In this document: positions 51,021-60,050 of the stretch, piece after piece
Layout of the letters: every line of letters starts with the position of its first letter
Numbering within the stretch: the first letter of the stretch is position 1
DNA from: Halopenitus sp041821145
GTDB lineage: Archaea; Halobacteriota; Halobacteria; Halobacteriales; Haloferacaceae
DNA: 64,000 bases
Assembly: GCF_041821145.1 (NCBI RefSeq)
Contig: NZ_JBGUBC010000011.1
Coordinates: forward strand, 1 to 64,000
Direction of reading: 5' to 3'
Translations under genes and position numbers: made by a program
Notes under the pieces: generated by a model
What the model was told of the DNA's origin: nothing
What the model saw: the letters and a program-made list of their open reading frames with translations, nothing else
The model's database searches: none

Positions 51021-51275
51021 CTACTCCGAGATGGGGTCGGTATCCCCGGCGTGGTATCGTTCGCTCCCGCGCTCCGTGACCCGGTAGACGACCTCGTCGC
51101 TGACGGGCTCGACGAGTCCCGACTCCGTGAGTGTCTCGAGTCGTCGTTCGACGTGTGCCACATGCAGGCCGGTGTTGCCCGCGATCAGCGCGGGATAGTC
51201 CGCACCGGACTCGAGGAGGTATCTAAGCACCCGCTCGTCGGTCCGATCGAGATCACGACACCGGCTTGCGGCCAT
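51021..51275 (-). CDS. Winged-helix DNA-binding protein, small
   Basis: The 84-residue protein is one winged-helix domain: RTDERVLRYLLESGADYPALIAGN, recognition helix HVAHVERRLETLTESGLV and wing VYRVTERGSERY. This MarR/PadR-like haloarchaeal type is often monocistronic and of unknown target. A strong TATATAAGG box (51296-51305) 27 bases upstream makes the mRNA leaderless. Confidence 0.82.
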   Translation of the reverse strand: MAASRCRDLDRTDERVLRYLLESGADYPALIAGNTGLHVAHVERRLETLTESGLVEPVSDEVVYRVTERGSERYHAGDTDPISE

Positions 51276-51295
51276 ACTGTGTCACACGTTACCAT

Positions 51296-51305
51296 ACCTT
51301 ATATA
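51296..51305 (-). promoter_or_regulatory. TATA box of the small winged-helix gene
   Basis: The minus strand reads GTATATAAGG, the best TATA match in the second half of the window, centred 26 bases before ATG 51275. Confidence 0.6.
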
Positions 51306-51401
51306 CCTATTGGTTGGTTATACGGAGGGTCACTTTCGACGCCTAGTGATCGCTTATACGCGACGTTCTTGACGTGTTGAGAGTCCACGACGACCCGGTC
51401 C

Positions 51402-51959
51402 TCACTCGACGATCGGTTCGACGTAGCGTGGAATCCGCTTTCTGATGAGTCCGTATACCGCGGCGACGATGAGGGCGACCGCGATCGCGGTACGAACGCT
51501 CTCGCCGAACCAGAAGATGCCGGGGACGGCCAGCACGAACGAGAGGGCGACGTCCTCGGGTGCACCGTCGTATCTGATGATCCGTCGCGGCGGGATCCAA
51601 CGCCGTCCAGTGTGATGATAGACGCCGAGATCGGAGGTCGCCTCCCAGGGGGCGAGTTCCCGTGCGCCGCCGAGGGCGTCGGTAACGGAGTGGACCGCGG
51701 CCGCGGTCAGGCATAACGCGAGCGCGACCGTCGCCGTGGTGGGGACGAGGGCGGCGATCGCGACCGCCGGAACCGTCGGTATCCAGTAGAGAACGGGATA
51801 ATGAAGCGTTTTCCGGTGTTCGCCGACGAACAGATCGAGGTCCGGAACGATCCCGCCGACGATCCCCGCGAGCGCGCCGGTAGCCGCTAGCTCGGGTGAC
51901 ACGGCGAGTAGCGGGAGCGCCAGCACGGGACCGACGACGACGTGGGTGGGTGCCATCAT
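51402..51959 (-). CDS. YdjM-like membrane-bound metal-dependent hydrolase
   Basis: The 185-residue protein has four to five spans and the family metal motifs: THVVVGP (His), IVGGIVPDLDLF (Asp-x-Asp), LHYPVLYW (His) and VHSVTDALGG (His-x3-Asp). The family (DUF457) includes E. coli YdjM, induced by DNA damage and of unknown substrate. Earlier in-frame starts exist (GTG 51998), but MMAPTHVVVGP is the usual beginning. Confidence 0.85.
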   Translation of the reverse strand: MMAPTHVVVGPVLALPLLAVSPELAATGALAGIVGGIVPDLDLFVGEHRKTLHYPVLYWIPTVPAVAIAALVPTTATVALALCLTAAAVHSVTDALGGARELAPWEATSDLGVYHHTGRRWIPPRRIIRYDGAPEDVALSFVLAVPGIFWFGESVRTAIAVALIVAAVYGLIRKRIPRYVEPIVE

Positions 51960-52065
51960 CCCCTGATCGGCAGATGGTTGGCCATCCACAGTATTCACTC
52001 CTACGGTGACGAGCCGGTGTGTGGATCGCCTTCGACTATCTCAGGAATCACTCTCAGGATCACCC

Positions 52066-53487
52066 TCAGTCGTCGAGGGCGACGGATTCGGAGTCCAGGT
52101 GGTCCTGGTCCCGATGGTCCCGATCGGCGAGCATCGGCGTGCCGTCTGCTCGCGGGCCGAGCGTCGGTCCGTGGGGTCGGTCCGTGGGGTCGATCACTCG
52201 CCGGGTGCGGTAGTCGGTCGAGCGCTCGACCGGGGTGCGGCCGATCGCCGTCACCATGTCAACGTATTCCTCAAAGCTCCGGTACTGGCCGAACTGGCCG
52301 CCGGCCCGTTTGGTGATCTCCTCGGAGAGGATCGTTCCCATGAAGTCGTCGGCGCCGCAGTTGAGCATCTTGAGCCCCTTCTCGTCGCCGTATTTGACCC
52401 ACGACGACTGGACGTGCTCGACGTTGTCGAGAAACAGGCGCGAGACCGCGATCATCAGTTCATCCTCGGCGTCGCTCGCCCCGCTCTCGACGACGCCGTG
52501 TTCGGCCAGCGGCGTGTTCTCGTGGATGAACGATAGCGGGACGAACTCCGTGATCCCGCCGGTTCGATCCTGGAGATCGCGGACGACCTGCAGATGTTCG
52601 ACGCGATGGGCGGCGTTCTCCACGTGGCCGTACATGATGGTCGCCGTCGTGTCGAGTCCGGCCGCCATCGCGCCTTCCATCGCCGCCACCCAGTCGTCGG
52701 TTCGGATCTTACCCGGGCAGATAACGTCGCGGACCTCGTCGACGAGGATCTCCGCGGCCGTCCCCGGCGCGCTGTCGAGACCGGCCTCGGCGAGTTCGCG
52801 ATAGACGTCCTCGTAGCTCCAGTCAGTCCCGCGTTTTGCGTGGTAGGCCTCCTCGGGCGTCATCGAGTGGAGATGCACGCCATCGACCGACATCGCCGCC
52901 ATCTGATCGCGATAGGTCCCCGGATCGGTCGCGTACACCTCCGGCGGCTTGTAGTTCACCTCGCGGGCGGGATCCGCGTGCGACCGGAGGATCTCGTGGT
53001 GGTCCTCGTTCAACGCGAAGGCGGGATGAAGCCCCGAGACTGAACACACCTCGGATATACCCAGATCGAGCGCATCCGAGACGATCCGGCGTGATTCCGC
53101 CGGCGTCTTCGTAAATCCGGGGTGGTCGATCCCGCTTTCGGCCTCGAAGGCGTGGGCGGAGTCCTTGAAGTTGCAGAACAGACAGCCCGTGTTGCACGCC
53201 GTCGTTACGTTGTTGTTGAGGTTGGCGACGAAGGTCACTTCCTCGCCGACGGTCTCCGCTCGCCTGCGGTCCGCCGCCTCGAGGACCGCCTCCTTGCGCT
53301 CCTGATCGATCCCGTTCGCGTCCGTGCCGGTCGTGATGAGCTCGATCCCGTCGGCCACGGTGAGACGCTTGCCGTCACGCGCCTTCGCTAACGCGTTCTC
53401 GAACGACTGGTCGGTCTCGGGACGTCGATCGAAGTCGGGATCGTCGGCGTCGAAGTCAGTTACATCCCGATCGCGCACGGAGGTCAT
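52066..53487 (-). CDS. cofH: FO synthase subunit 2 (CofH)
   Basis: The 473-residue radical SAM enzyme joins tyrosine-derived hydroxybenzyl to the pyrimidine to make the deazaflavin FO, precursor of coenzyme F420. The cluster cysteines are C98-x3-C102-x2-C105 (ACNTGCLFCNF); further on are EVCSVSGLHPAF and GGITEFVPLSFI. CofG is not beside it, so FO synthase genes are split in this genome. The last 40 residues are a low-complexity Asp/His/Arg tail. ATG is 27 bases from a CTTTTTATC box. Confidence 0.95.
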   Translation of the reverse strand: MTSVRDRDVTDFDADDPDFDRRPETDQSFENALAKARDGKRLTVADGIELITTGTDANGIDQERKEAVLEAADRRRAETVGEEVTFVANLNNNVTTACNTGCLFCNFKDSAHAFEAESGIDHPGFTKTPAESRRIVSDALDLGISEVCSVSGLHPAFALNEDHHEILRSHADPAREVNYKPPEVYATDPGTYRDQMAAMSVDGVHLHSMTPEEAYHAKRGTDWSYEDVYRELAEAGLDSAPGTAAEILVDEVRDVICPGKIRTDDWVAAMEGAMAAGLDTTATIMYGHVENAAHRVEHLQVVRDLQDRTGGITEFVPLSFIHENTPLAEHGVVESGASDAEDELMIAVSRLFLDNVEHVQSSWVKYGDEKGLKMLNCGADDFMGTILSEEITKRAGGQFGQYRSFEEYVDMVTAIGRTPVERSTDYRTRRVIDPTDRPHGPTLGPRADGTPMLADRDHRDQDHLDSESVALDD

Positions 53488-53509
53488 TCAGCGAACGTCC
53501 ACGTTCCAC

Positions 53510-53519
53510 GGATAAAAAG
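53510..53519 (-). promoter_or_regulatory. TATA box of cofH
   Basis: The minus strand reads CCTTTTTATC centred 27 bases before ATG 53487. Confidence 0.5.
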
Positions 53520-53526
53520 GGATGGA

Positions 53527-53600
53527 CCCCGGATCCGCTTGGATTCGGGATCCCGGGTGCCAGGCCTCGAATTCCGAATTCCGGATCCGGAATACCACCT
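53527..53600. repeat. Cluster of short palindromes
   Basis: This short gap carries CGGATCCG, GGGATCCC and the perfect 16-bp palindrome ATTCCGGATCCGGAAT (53578-53593). It lies between the divergent cofH and FAD oxidoreductase genes, so a regulatory site is possible. The rest of the gap to 53735 shows weak protein-like frames on the minus strand that I cannot assign. Confidence 0.55.
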
Positions 53601-53735
53601 GCTCCCCCATCCTCGCCGACGGCTCGCCCGTCGAGGATTCGACGCAGGATCTGGGCCGTGGAGACCACGAGATCCGAACCGACGACGGTGCCAATCGCCA
53701 CGAGTCTCTCCCGAGTCGTCCCATCTAAAACCGAC

Positions 53736-53744
53736 TGTTAAGTA
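53736..53744 (+). promoter_or_regulatory. TATA box of the FAD oxidoreductase gene
   Basis: CTGTTAAGT is centred 27 bases before GTG 53766, so the mRNA is leaderless. Confidence 0.45.
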
Positions 53745-53765
53745 CCGGACTCCCGAACGATCCGT

Positions 53766-54803
53766 GTGACTGAGATCGGAATCATTGGTGCGGGCGCCGC
53801 GAGCGCGGCGGCCACGTTCGTCATCGACCGTGCGTGTCCCGATGCCGAAATAACCATCCTCGAGAAATCGGGCGGGGTCTGTGGACGTGCGGCAACGCGC
53901 CGACACGACGAACTCACCTACGACTACGGAGCGAACTACCTGAAGACCGACGACGAACGCATCATCGATCTGATCACGGAGACTCTGAATACGGACGGTC
54001 TCGTCGACGTTTCCGAGCCGATCTACACGTTCGATGCATCGGGAACGGTCGCTGCGGGTCGGGAGACGACGGCCCCGAAATGGAGCTATCGCAGGGGACT
54101 GACCCAGATCGCAAAGCGGCTCTTCGCGAGGACGGATGCGACGATCGCCCGCCGAACCCGAGTTGAGACGATCCGTCGCCGTGGCGAGGAGTGGGAGTTC
54201 GTGGATGCCGACGGGAAAACCTGGGGACCGTTTGCTGCCATCCTCGTCAGTCCTCCGGCACCGCAGACAGCTCAGCTACTTGCGGACGCCGAGTGGGAGT
54301 CACCGATTCGGTCGGCACTTCACACGGCCGTCGATGCGGTTCCGTATCGAACCGTCTGGACGGCTGTCCTGCACTATCCATTCGAACTCGAAGTTCCGTA
54401 CTACGGGTTGGTAAACACCGATAACGAACACACCGTCGGGTGGATCTCACGGGAGGAGTGCAAACCGGCCCACGTCCCGAGTGGGGAGTCGCTGCTCATC
54501 GTTCAGGCCAACGACGAGTGGTCGAGAAAGCGGTATGATGCCGATCCCGCCGCGAACGTGAACCGACTCGCCACTGAGACGGCGGCGATCATCGGTGACG
54601 ATCGAGTGGCCGATCCCGACTGGACCGATCAGCAAGGGTGGCGGGACGCGCTTCCGACGACGGGAGTGGATATGGCCCCGATCCGCGATGCGGCCTCGGA
54701 AGGGTTGTACTGTCTGGGAGACTGGGTCGCCGGTGAGGGCCGACTCCCTGCAGCGCTCGCGAACGGTCTGACAACCGGCCACCAACTGAAAGACGCGCTG
54801 TGA
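53766..54803 (+). CDS. NAD(P)/FAD-dependent amine-oxidase-like oxidoreductase
   Basis: The 345-residue flavoprotein begins with a dinucleotide motif IGIIGAGAASAAATF, then CGRAATRR as the second FAD element, DYGANYLK, and a C-terminal FAD motif GLYCLGDWVAGEGRLPAALANG. It resembles the renalase/NAD(P)-binding amine-oxidase-like family of bacteria, whose substrates are mostly unknown. The start is GTG, set by the TATA spacing. No partner gene is near; tRNA-Gly follows, convergent, 72 bases later. Confidence 0.88.
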   Translation: MTEIGIIGAGAASAAATFVIDRACPDAEITILEKSGGVCGRAATRRHDELTYDYGANYLKTDDERIIDLITETLNTDGLVDVSEPIYTFDASGTVAAGRETTAPKWSYRRGLTQIAKRLFARTDATIARRTRVETIRRRGEEWEFVDADGKTWGPFAAILVSPPAPQTAQLLADAEWESPIRSALHTAVDAVPYRTVWTAVLHYPFELEVPYYGLVNTDNEHTVGWISREECKPAHVPSGESLLIVQANDEWSRKRYDADPAANVNRLATETAAIIGDDRVADPDWTDQQGWRDALPTTGVDMAPIRDAASEGLYCLGDWVAGEGRLPAALANGLTTGHQLKDAL

Positions 54804-54875
54804 GGCCGGGGTGGCGTGGGAGAACGCGCGTTGGAACTATCGGTCGAAGAGTCGAAGTGAGGAACGAAAACGGGA

Positions 54876-54946
54876 TGCACCGGCCGCGATTTGAACGCGG
54901 GTTGCAACCATGGCAAGGTTGCGTGATACCACTACACTACCGGTGC
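54876..54946 (-). tRNA. tRNA-Gly (anticodon GCC)
   Basis: The 71-base minus-strand gene folds as a full cloverleaf: acceptor GCACCGG/CCGGTGC, D arm with AGTGGTA, anticodon stem CAACC/GGTTG with loop TTGCCAT (anticodon complement at 54912-54914), and T arm with GTTCAAAT. The discriminator is A; CCA is not encoded and no intron is present. A TATA-like GCTTTTATTG lies about 36 bases before the 5' end. Confidence 0.97.
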
Positions 54947-54977
54947 GTGCTTCGCATTCGTTTCTAACCCGAGGCAC

Positions 54978-54987
54978 CAATAAAAGC
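54978..54987 (-). promoter_or_regulatory. TATA box of tRNA-Gly
   Basis: The minus strand reads GCTTTTATTG, about 36 bases before the mature 5' end, leaving a short 5' leader for RNase P to remove. Confidence 0.5.
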
Positions 54988-55525
54988 GTTCCGTTCCGAG
55001 TCGTCCCCGTCCCGCGGTAGCACCCATGGCGATCGCCTGACTGGACGGCGATCGACCACGTCGATACGGGCGATTTCGGGGAGCTCGCACTCGGAAGCCC
55101 CCGATTCGTCGCCGTCGGAGCGTCCTCGGTACGACGGTATCTGCGTACCCCTGGTTGAGTATGGTTGTAGTTCGATGGGCAAGAGTATCGTTGATCGAGG
55201 GTCGAGTACGGTTGTATTGGTCTCGCGCGCGTTTGTGTACAGCGTTCGACGTTGCGAGAGATTCACATGGACATCGAGAGAGAGAGAGAGAGATCCGACC
55301 ACGTCGCCCGACGTTCGACCATCGGAGAATTCGACGTCAGAGAAACGAACTCCGATATCGTGAGACCGATCTCGTCAACGCAATCCACGAACGTGGATCA
55401 ACCGATCGCAGCAGGGAACTACCCTGGACGGGGCGATCGACGACCCCGTGAACGCCTCTCAACCGCCGTGTGAACGCCCCTCAGGACCAAACGTGTTCCG
55501 CTACCCTTTTACGCGCGGATCAGGA
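54988..55525. other. 540-bp gap before the ribosomal operon
   Basis: I see no supportable gene. The stretch holds a GA dinucleotide run (about 55275-55292), two copies of GAGTAYGGTTGTA 48 bases apart (near 55157 and 55205), and a plus-strand frame with a protein-like segment (WTAIDHVDTGDFGELALGS, about 55040-55100) that has no start. A TATA-like CCCTTTTACG (55503-55511) is the likely promoter of the SPOUT gene and ribosomal operon. Confidence 0.5.
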
Positions 55526-55558
55526 ATGAGAGTGTACAGTCTGGTGACGAGACGATCC

Positions 55559-56410
55559 ATGGACGGACTCACGTTGTGTGTTCCGTCGTCGGTCGTCCGA
55601 GAAGCCGAGGATCAACGCGAGGCAACTCGCAAACTCGGCTACGTGGGCCGTGCGGCCACGGTCTTCTCGGCGACCCGGCTCGTCGTCTTCCCCGACAGGG
55701 AGGGCGAACGCCGATGGGGAGGCGAGTTCGTCGGCACCGTACTCCGGTACGCCGCGACCCCACCCGATCTTCGATCGGGAATCTGGGACCGTCGCGACGA
55801 ACTGGCGTACGCCGGCGTCCTTCCGCCGCTTCGGGTTTCGTCACGGACCGGCTCGACCCCCGACGGGGACGAGTCGTCAACACAGGGACTCGTGACCGAG
55901 GTCGGACCTGACGGCCGCGTCCGGGTCAATTCCCCGCCGTGGGAACACCCGATCTCGCTGCTTGCTCCATCCGATATGGAACTCAAGCAGGGAGAGCGCG
56001 TAACCATCAGGATCTCTTCGAGAGAACCGGTCCGTGCCCGCATCACCGGGAAGCCGGAGGACGGTTTCCAGGTCGTGGACGCGGACCTTCCGGAGCTGCT
56101 TGCCGACGACGGGTATGCGATCGCGACGTCACGACACGGGAAACGTCTCTCCGTGTCGTGGCTTGGCGAACTCGTCGAGGAGGTGTCCGACGCAAACGAT
56201 CCGATCGTCGCGTTCGGCGCGCCGGGCAGGGGACTTCCGGAGATACTCGGGGTAGAACCCGAGGCAATTCGGGCCGCCAACGGCGGCCCCGTCGAACCCG
56301 ATCCGGGGTTCGACCTCTGGGTGAACACGATCCCGCATCAGGGAAGCAAGGTGGTGCGAACGGAGGAAGCAATGTTCGCCTCCCTTGCGTCCCTCACACT
56401 CACGGAGTAA
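55559..56410 (+). CDS. SPOUT-fold putative RNA methyltransferase (C9orf114-like)
   Basis: The 283-residue protein belongs to the COG2106 family, placed upstream of rpl3 in most archaea. It shows LCVPSSVVREAEDQREATRKLG at the start, PPLRV before an inserted OB-like domain (about 95-175: VTEVGPDGRVRVN), and the C-terminal SPOUT knot region (IVAFGAPGRGLPEIL, WVNTIPHQGSKVVRTEEAMFA). Relatives methylate uridine N3 or associate with rRNA. In-frame starts at 55526 (ATG) and 55532 (GTG) exist; 55559 is the conserved beginning. Confidence 0.85.
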   Translation: MDGLTLCVPSSVVREAEDQREATRKLGYVGRAATVFSATRLVVFPDREGERRWGGEFVGTVLRYAATPPDLRSGIWDRRDELAYAGVLPPLRVSSRTGSTPDGDESSTQGLVTEVGPDGRVRVNSPPWEHPISLLAPSDMELKQGERVTIRISSREPVRARITGKPEDGFQVVDADLPELLADDGYAIATSRHGKRLSVSWLGELVEEVSDANDPIVAFGAPGRGLPEILGVEPEAIRAANGGPVEPDPGFDLWVNTIPHQGSKVVRTEEAMFASLASLTLTE

Positions 56411-56414
56411 ACAC

Positions 56415-57431
56415 ATGCCACAACCAAGCCGACCACGCAAAGGCTCGCTGGGCTTTGGACCGCGCAAGCGCGCGTCGAGCGAGGTGCCTCGCATCCGCTC
56501 GTGGCCCGACGACGAGGGAGCACCCGCGCTCCAAGGGTTCGCCGGCTACAAGGCCGGAATGACCCACGTCGTCATGGTCAATGATGAAGCCAACTCGCCG
56601 CGTGAGGGAATGGAGGAGTCCGTTCCCGTCACTGTCGTCGAGACGCCGCCGATGTATGCGGTGGCCCTGCGCGCCTACGAAGACACGCCGTACGGCAAGA
56701 AGCCGGTTACGGAGGTCTGGGGAAGCGAGTTCCACGAGGAACTCGACCGGACCCTCGATCTACCGGCGGAAGACACCTTTGAGGAGGACACGGAGGAGCT
56801 CACGGAGCTTCTCGAGTCGGGCGTCGTCGATGACGTTCGCGTCATCACCCACACTGCCCCCTCGGAGCTCGCAAACGTCCCGAAGAAGGAACCCGACGTC
56901 ATGGAGACGCGAGTCGGCGGCGGCTCGCTCGACGAGCGCGCCGAGTTCGCACTCGACCTCGTCGAGGAGGGCGGCGCCCACGAGTTCGGCGACGTCTTCC
57001 GCGCGGGCGAGTACACCGACGTCTCCGGCATCACGAAGGGCAAAGGAACTCAAGGCCCCGTCAAACGGTGGGGCGTCCAGAAACGGAAGGGCAAACACGC
57101 CCGCCAGGGCTGGCGGCGCCGGATCGGGAACCTCGGTCCGTGGAACCCCTCGCGGGTTCGCTCGACGGTTCCCCAACAGGGACAGACCGGCTACCACCAG
57201 CGCACCGAGCTCAACAAGCGCCTCATCGACTTCGGCGAGGGCGACGACGCCTCCGTCGACGGCGGATTCGTCAACCACGGCGAGGTCGACGGATCGTATG
57301 CGCTCATCAAGGGCTCGTTGCCGGGACCGAACAAGCGGCTTCTTCGGTTCCGTCCAGCGATCCGACCGAACGACCAACCGCGCCTCGATCCCGAGGTCCG
57401 GTACGTATCAACGGCATCCAACCAGGGATAA
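56415..57431 (+). CDS. rpl3: Ribosomal protein L3 (uL3)
   Basis: The 338-residue large-subunit protein starts with PQPSRPRKGSLGFGPRKR, the archaeal/eukaryotic N-terminal extension that reaches towards the peptidyl-transferase centre. It has the core TKGKGTQGPVKRWGVQKRKGKHARQG and the W-loop GNLGPWNPSRVRSTVPQQGQ. It lies 4 bases after the SPOUT gene and 3 bases before rpl4. Confidence 0.97.
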   Translation: MPQPSRPRKGSLGFGPRKRASSEVPRIRSWPDDEGAPALQGFAGYKAGMTHVVMVNDEANSPREGMEESVPVTVVETPPMYAVALRAYEDTPYGKKPVTEVWGSEFHEELDRTLDLPAEDTFEEDTEELTELLESGVVDDVRVITHTAPSELANVPKKEPDVMETRVGGGSLDERAEFALDLVEEGGAHEFGDVFRAGEYTDVSGITKGKGTQGPVKRWGVQKRKGKHARQGWRRRIGNLGPWNPSRVRSTVPQQGQTGYHQRTELNKRLIDFGEGDDASVDGGFVNHGEVDGSYALIKGSLPGPNKRLLRFRPAIRPNDQPRLDPEVRYVSTASNQG

Positions 57432-57434
57432 ACT

Positions 57435-58181
57435 ATGAAGGCAACAGTACGAGACCTGGACGGCGACGACGTCGGAAGCGTGGAGCTTCCGGACGTCTTC
57501 GAGACCGCGTTCCGCCCGGACCTCATCCGGCGTGCGGTCTCCGTCGCACAGGCAAACCGAAAACAGGCGTACGGCGCCGACGAGTTCGCGGGGCTTCGAA
57601 CCCCGGCGGAATCGCCCGGTTCCGGCCGCGGGATGGCACACATCCCCCAGGAGAACGGTCAGGCACGCCGCGTTCCGAGCGCGGTCTCCGGCCGTCGCGC
57701 ACACCCGCCGAAGGCGGAAAAGGACCGATCGAAGAGCCTCAACGACAAGGAGCGACGTCTCGCCGTCCGGTCGGCCATCGCGGCCACGACGGACGCCGAG
57801 ATCGTCGCCGATCGCGGTCACGCCTTCGACGAGGACGTCGAGCTCCCGCTCGTCGTCGCGGACGAGTTCGAGGACCTCGAGAAGACCCAGGACGCCCTGG
57901 CATTCCTCGAGAGCGTCGGACTCGACGCCGACATCGAGCGTGCCGAGGAGGGACGCTCCGTCCGAGCCGGTCGCGGGAAGACCCGCGGGCGGAAGTATCA
58001 ACAGCCGAAGTCGGTCCTCTTCGTGACGAGCGAGGAGCCGTCGCGAGCCGCCCGCAATCTTTCGGGCGTCGACGTCGCGACCGCCTCCCAGATCGACGCG
58101 GAGGACCTCGCTCCGGGTTCACATCCGGGGCGACTCACCGTCTGGACCGAAAGCGCCCTCGAAGGGGTGGCCGACCGATGA
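57435..58181 (+). CDS. rpl4: Ribosomal protein L4 (uL4)
   Basis: The 248-residue protein has the long exit-tunnel loop with SGRGMAHIPQENGQARRVPS and the archaeal globular domain (VDVATASQIDAEDLAPG). It is followed by rpl23 with a 4-base overlap. Confidence 0.97.
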   Translation: MKATVRDLDGDDVGSVELPDVFETAFRPDLIRRAVSVAQANRKQAYGADEFAGLRTPAESPGSGRGMAHIPQENGQARRVPSAVSGRRAHPPKAEKDRSKSLNDKERRLAVRSAIAATTDAEIVADRGHAFDEDVELPLVVADEFEDLEKTQDALAFLESVGLDADIERAEEGRSVRAGRGKTRGRKYQQPKSVLFVTSEEPSRAARNLSGVDVATASQIDAEDLAPGSHPGRLTVWTESALEGVADR

Positions 58182-58432
58182 GCTCGATCATCGAACATCC
58201 CATCGTCACGGAGAAGGCGATGGACGAGATGGACTTCGACAACAAGCTCCAGTTTCTCGTCCACATCGACGCCACCAAAGGCGAGATTCGAGACGCCATC
58301 GAGAACCGGTACGACGTCGACATCGAGAGCGTGAACACGCAGGTGACGCCGAGAGCCAAAAAGAAGGCGACGGTCACGCTCTCGCCGGACGACGACGCAA
58401 CCGAAGTCGCATCCCGTATCGGGGTGTTCTGA
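58178..58432 (+). CDS. rpl23: Ribosomal protein L23 (uL23)
   Basis: The 84-residue protein (IIEHPIVTEKAMDEMD at the start, VNTQVTPRAKKKATVTL at the end) binds beside the exit tunnel, where SRP and other factors dock. The open frame upstream belongs to antisense-like extension; ATG 58178 overlaps the rpl4 stop by 4 bases. Confidence 0.96.
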   Translation: MSSIIEHPIVTEKAMDEMDFDNKLQFLVHIDATKGEIRDAIENRYDVDIESVNTQVTPRAKKKATVTLSPDDDATEVASRIGVF

Positions 58433-58434
58433 AC

Positions 58435-59157
58435 ATGGGACGAAGAATTCAAGGACAGCGGCGAGGACGCGGCGGCTCGACGTTCCGAGCGCCCTCCCAC
58501 CGCTACAAGGCGGATCTGTCGCACAAACAAAACGAAGGCGATGAGACGATCACCGGCGATGTCGTCGGGATCGAACACGACCCGGCCCGCTCGGCTCCGC
58601 TCGCGGAGATCGAGTTCGAGGACGGCGATCGCCGGCTCGTGCTCGCGCCCGAAGGTGTCTCGACCGGCGAGACGATCCAGGTCGGCGTGAGCGCGGAGAT
58701 CAAACCCGGGAACACGCTCCCACTTGCGGAGATTCCCGAGGGCGTCCCGATCTGTAACGTCGAGAGCCAGCCGGGCGACGGCGGTAAGTTCGCCCGCGCC
58801 TCGGGCGTTTCGGCGACGCTTCTCACCCACGACCGTGACGTCGCGGTCGTTCAGCTACCGAGCGGTGAAGTAAAGCGACTGAACCCGCTATCGCGTGCGA
58901 CGATCGGCGTCGTCGCCGGCGGGGGACGGACCGAAAAGCCGTTCGTGAAAGCCGGGAACAAACATCACAAGATGAAGGCGCGGGGGACGAAGTACCCGCG
59001 CGTTCGTGGTGTCGCGATGAACGCCGTCGACCACCCGTTCGGTGGCGGCGGTCGCCAGCACCCGGGACAGCCGAAATCCGTCTCGCGTGATGCACCGCCG
59101 GGACGGAAGGTCGGCGACATCGCATCGAAACGGACCGGACGAGGAGGAAACAAATGA
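58435..59157 (+). CDS. rpl2: Ribosomal protein L2 (uL2)
   Basis: The 240-residue protein has GRRIQGQRRGRGGSTFRAPS at the N-terminus and the peptidyl-transferase loop NAVDHPFGGGGRQHPGQPKS with its conserved His. It overlaps rps19 by 4 bases. Confidence 0.97.
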   Translation: MGRRIQGQRRGRGGSTFRAPSHRYKADLSHKQNEGDETITGDVVGIEHDPARSAPLAEIEFEDGDRRLVLAPEGVSTGETIQVGVSAEIKPGNTLPLAEIPEGVPICNVESQPGDGGKFARASGVSATLLTHDRDVAVVQLPSGEVKRLNPLSRATIGVVAGGGRTEKPFVKAGNKHHKMKARGTKYPRVRGVAMNAVDHPFGGGGRQHPGQPKSVSRDAPPGRKVGDIASKRTGRGGNK

Positions 59158-59579
59158 GCTCCGAATACCGCATCGGCCGCGAGGGCGAGGAGTTCGCCTA
59201 CCGTGGTCACACGCTCGACGAGCTGCAGGAACTCGATATCGAAGAAGTCGCGGAACTGCTTCCCGCACGCCAGCGGCGAACCATCAAACGAGGACTGGGC
59301 ATCGAACAGCGAAAGCTGCTCAAGAAGGCCCGAAACCGAACCGAAGAGGAGACGGCCGACAATCCGATCCGGACGCATCTGCGCGACATGCCGATCCTGC
59401 CGGAGTTCGTCGGCTTGACCTTCTCCGTCTACACCGGCCAGAGCTTCGAACGCGTCAGGGTAGAACCCGAGATGATCGGCCACTACCTCGGCGAGTTCCA
59501 GCTCACGCGAACGTCCGTCGAACACGGACAGGCCGGCATCGGCGCGACCCGGTCCTCGAAGTTCGTGCCTCTCAAGTAA
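59154..59579 (+). CDS. rps19: Ribosomal protein S19 (uS19)
   Basis: The 141-residue small-subunit protein has an archaeal N-terminal extension (1-60) and the core IRTHLRDMPILPEFVG, TFSVYTGQSFERV and GHYLGEFQLTR. GGAGG sits 5 bases before ATG inside rpl2. Confidence 0.96.
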   Translation: MSSEYRIGREGEEFAYRGHTLDELQELDIEEVAELLPARQRRTIKRGLGIEQRKLLKKARNRTEEETADNPIRTHLRDMPILPEFVGLTFSVYTGQSFERVRVEPEMIGHYLGEFQLTRTSVEHGQAGIGATRSSKFVPLK

Positions 59580-59582
59580 CCC

Positions 59583-60050
59583 ATGGGAATCAACTACAGC
59601 GTCGAGGCCGACCCGGAGACGACCGCCAAGGGGATGCTCCGCGAGCGGCCGATCAGCCTGAAGCACAGCAAGGCGATCTCTCGAGAGATCAAAGGAAAGA
59701 CCGTCTCGGAGGCCCGATCGTACCTCCAGGCAGTCATCGACGAGGAGCGATCGGTGCCGTTCCGCCAGCACAACACCGGCGTCGGCCACCGATCGGACAT
59801 CGACGGCTGGGACGCCGGGCGGTATCCCGAGAAGGCCTCGAAGGACTTCCTCAAGCTCATCGAGAACGTCGAGAACAACGCGATCGAACAGGGATTCGAG
59901 GGCGACGGTATGGTAATCAAACACGTCGCTGCCCACAAGGTCGGCGAGCGTCCGGGACGACAACCCCGCGCGTTCGGCCGTGCCTCACCGTGGAACACGA
60001 CTCTCTGTGACGTCGAGCTCATCATCGAGGAGACGGAGGACGCCGAATAA
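59583..60050 (+). CDS. rpl22: Ribosomal protein L22 (uL22)
   Basis: The 155-residue protein (INYSVEADPETTAKGMLRER, SYLQAVIDEERSVPF, and the tunnel hairpin around GRQPRAFGRASPWNTT) lines the nascent-peptide tunnel. Its TAA shares its last base with the start of rps3. Confidence 0.96.
   Translation: MGINYSVEADPETTAKGMLRERPISLKHSKAISREIKGKTVSEARSYLQAVIDEERSVPFRQHNTGVGHRSDIDGWDAGRYPEKASKDFLKLIENVENNAIEQGFEGDGMVIKHVAAHKVGERPGRQPRAFGRASPWNTTLCDVELIIEETEDAE

Noticed and set aside
54964..55473. Short frames on both strands before the SPOUT gene
   Set aside because: Frames contain simple GA repeats (ERERER) and no recognisable domain, and no TATA fits their starts.
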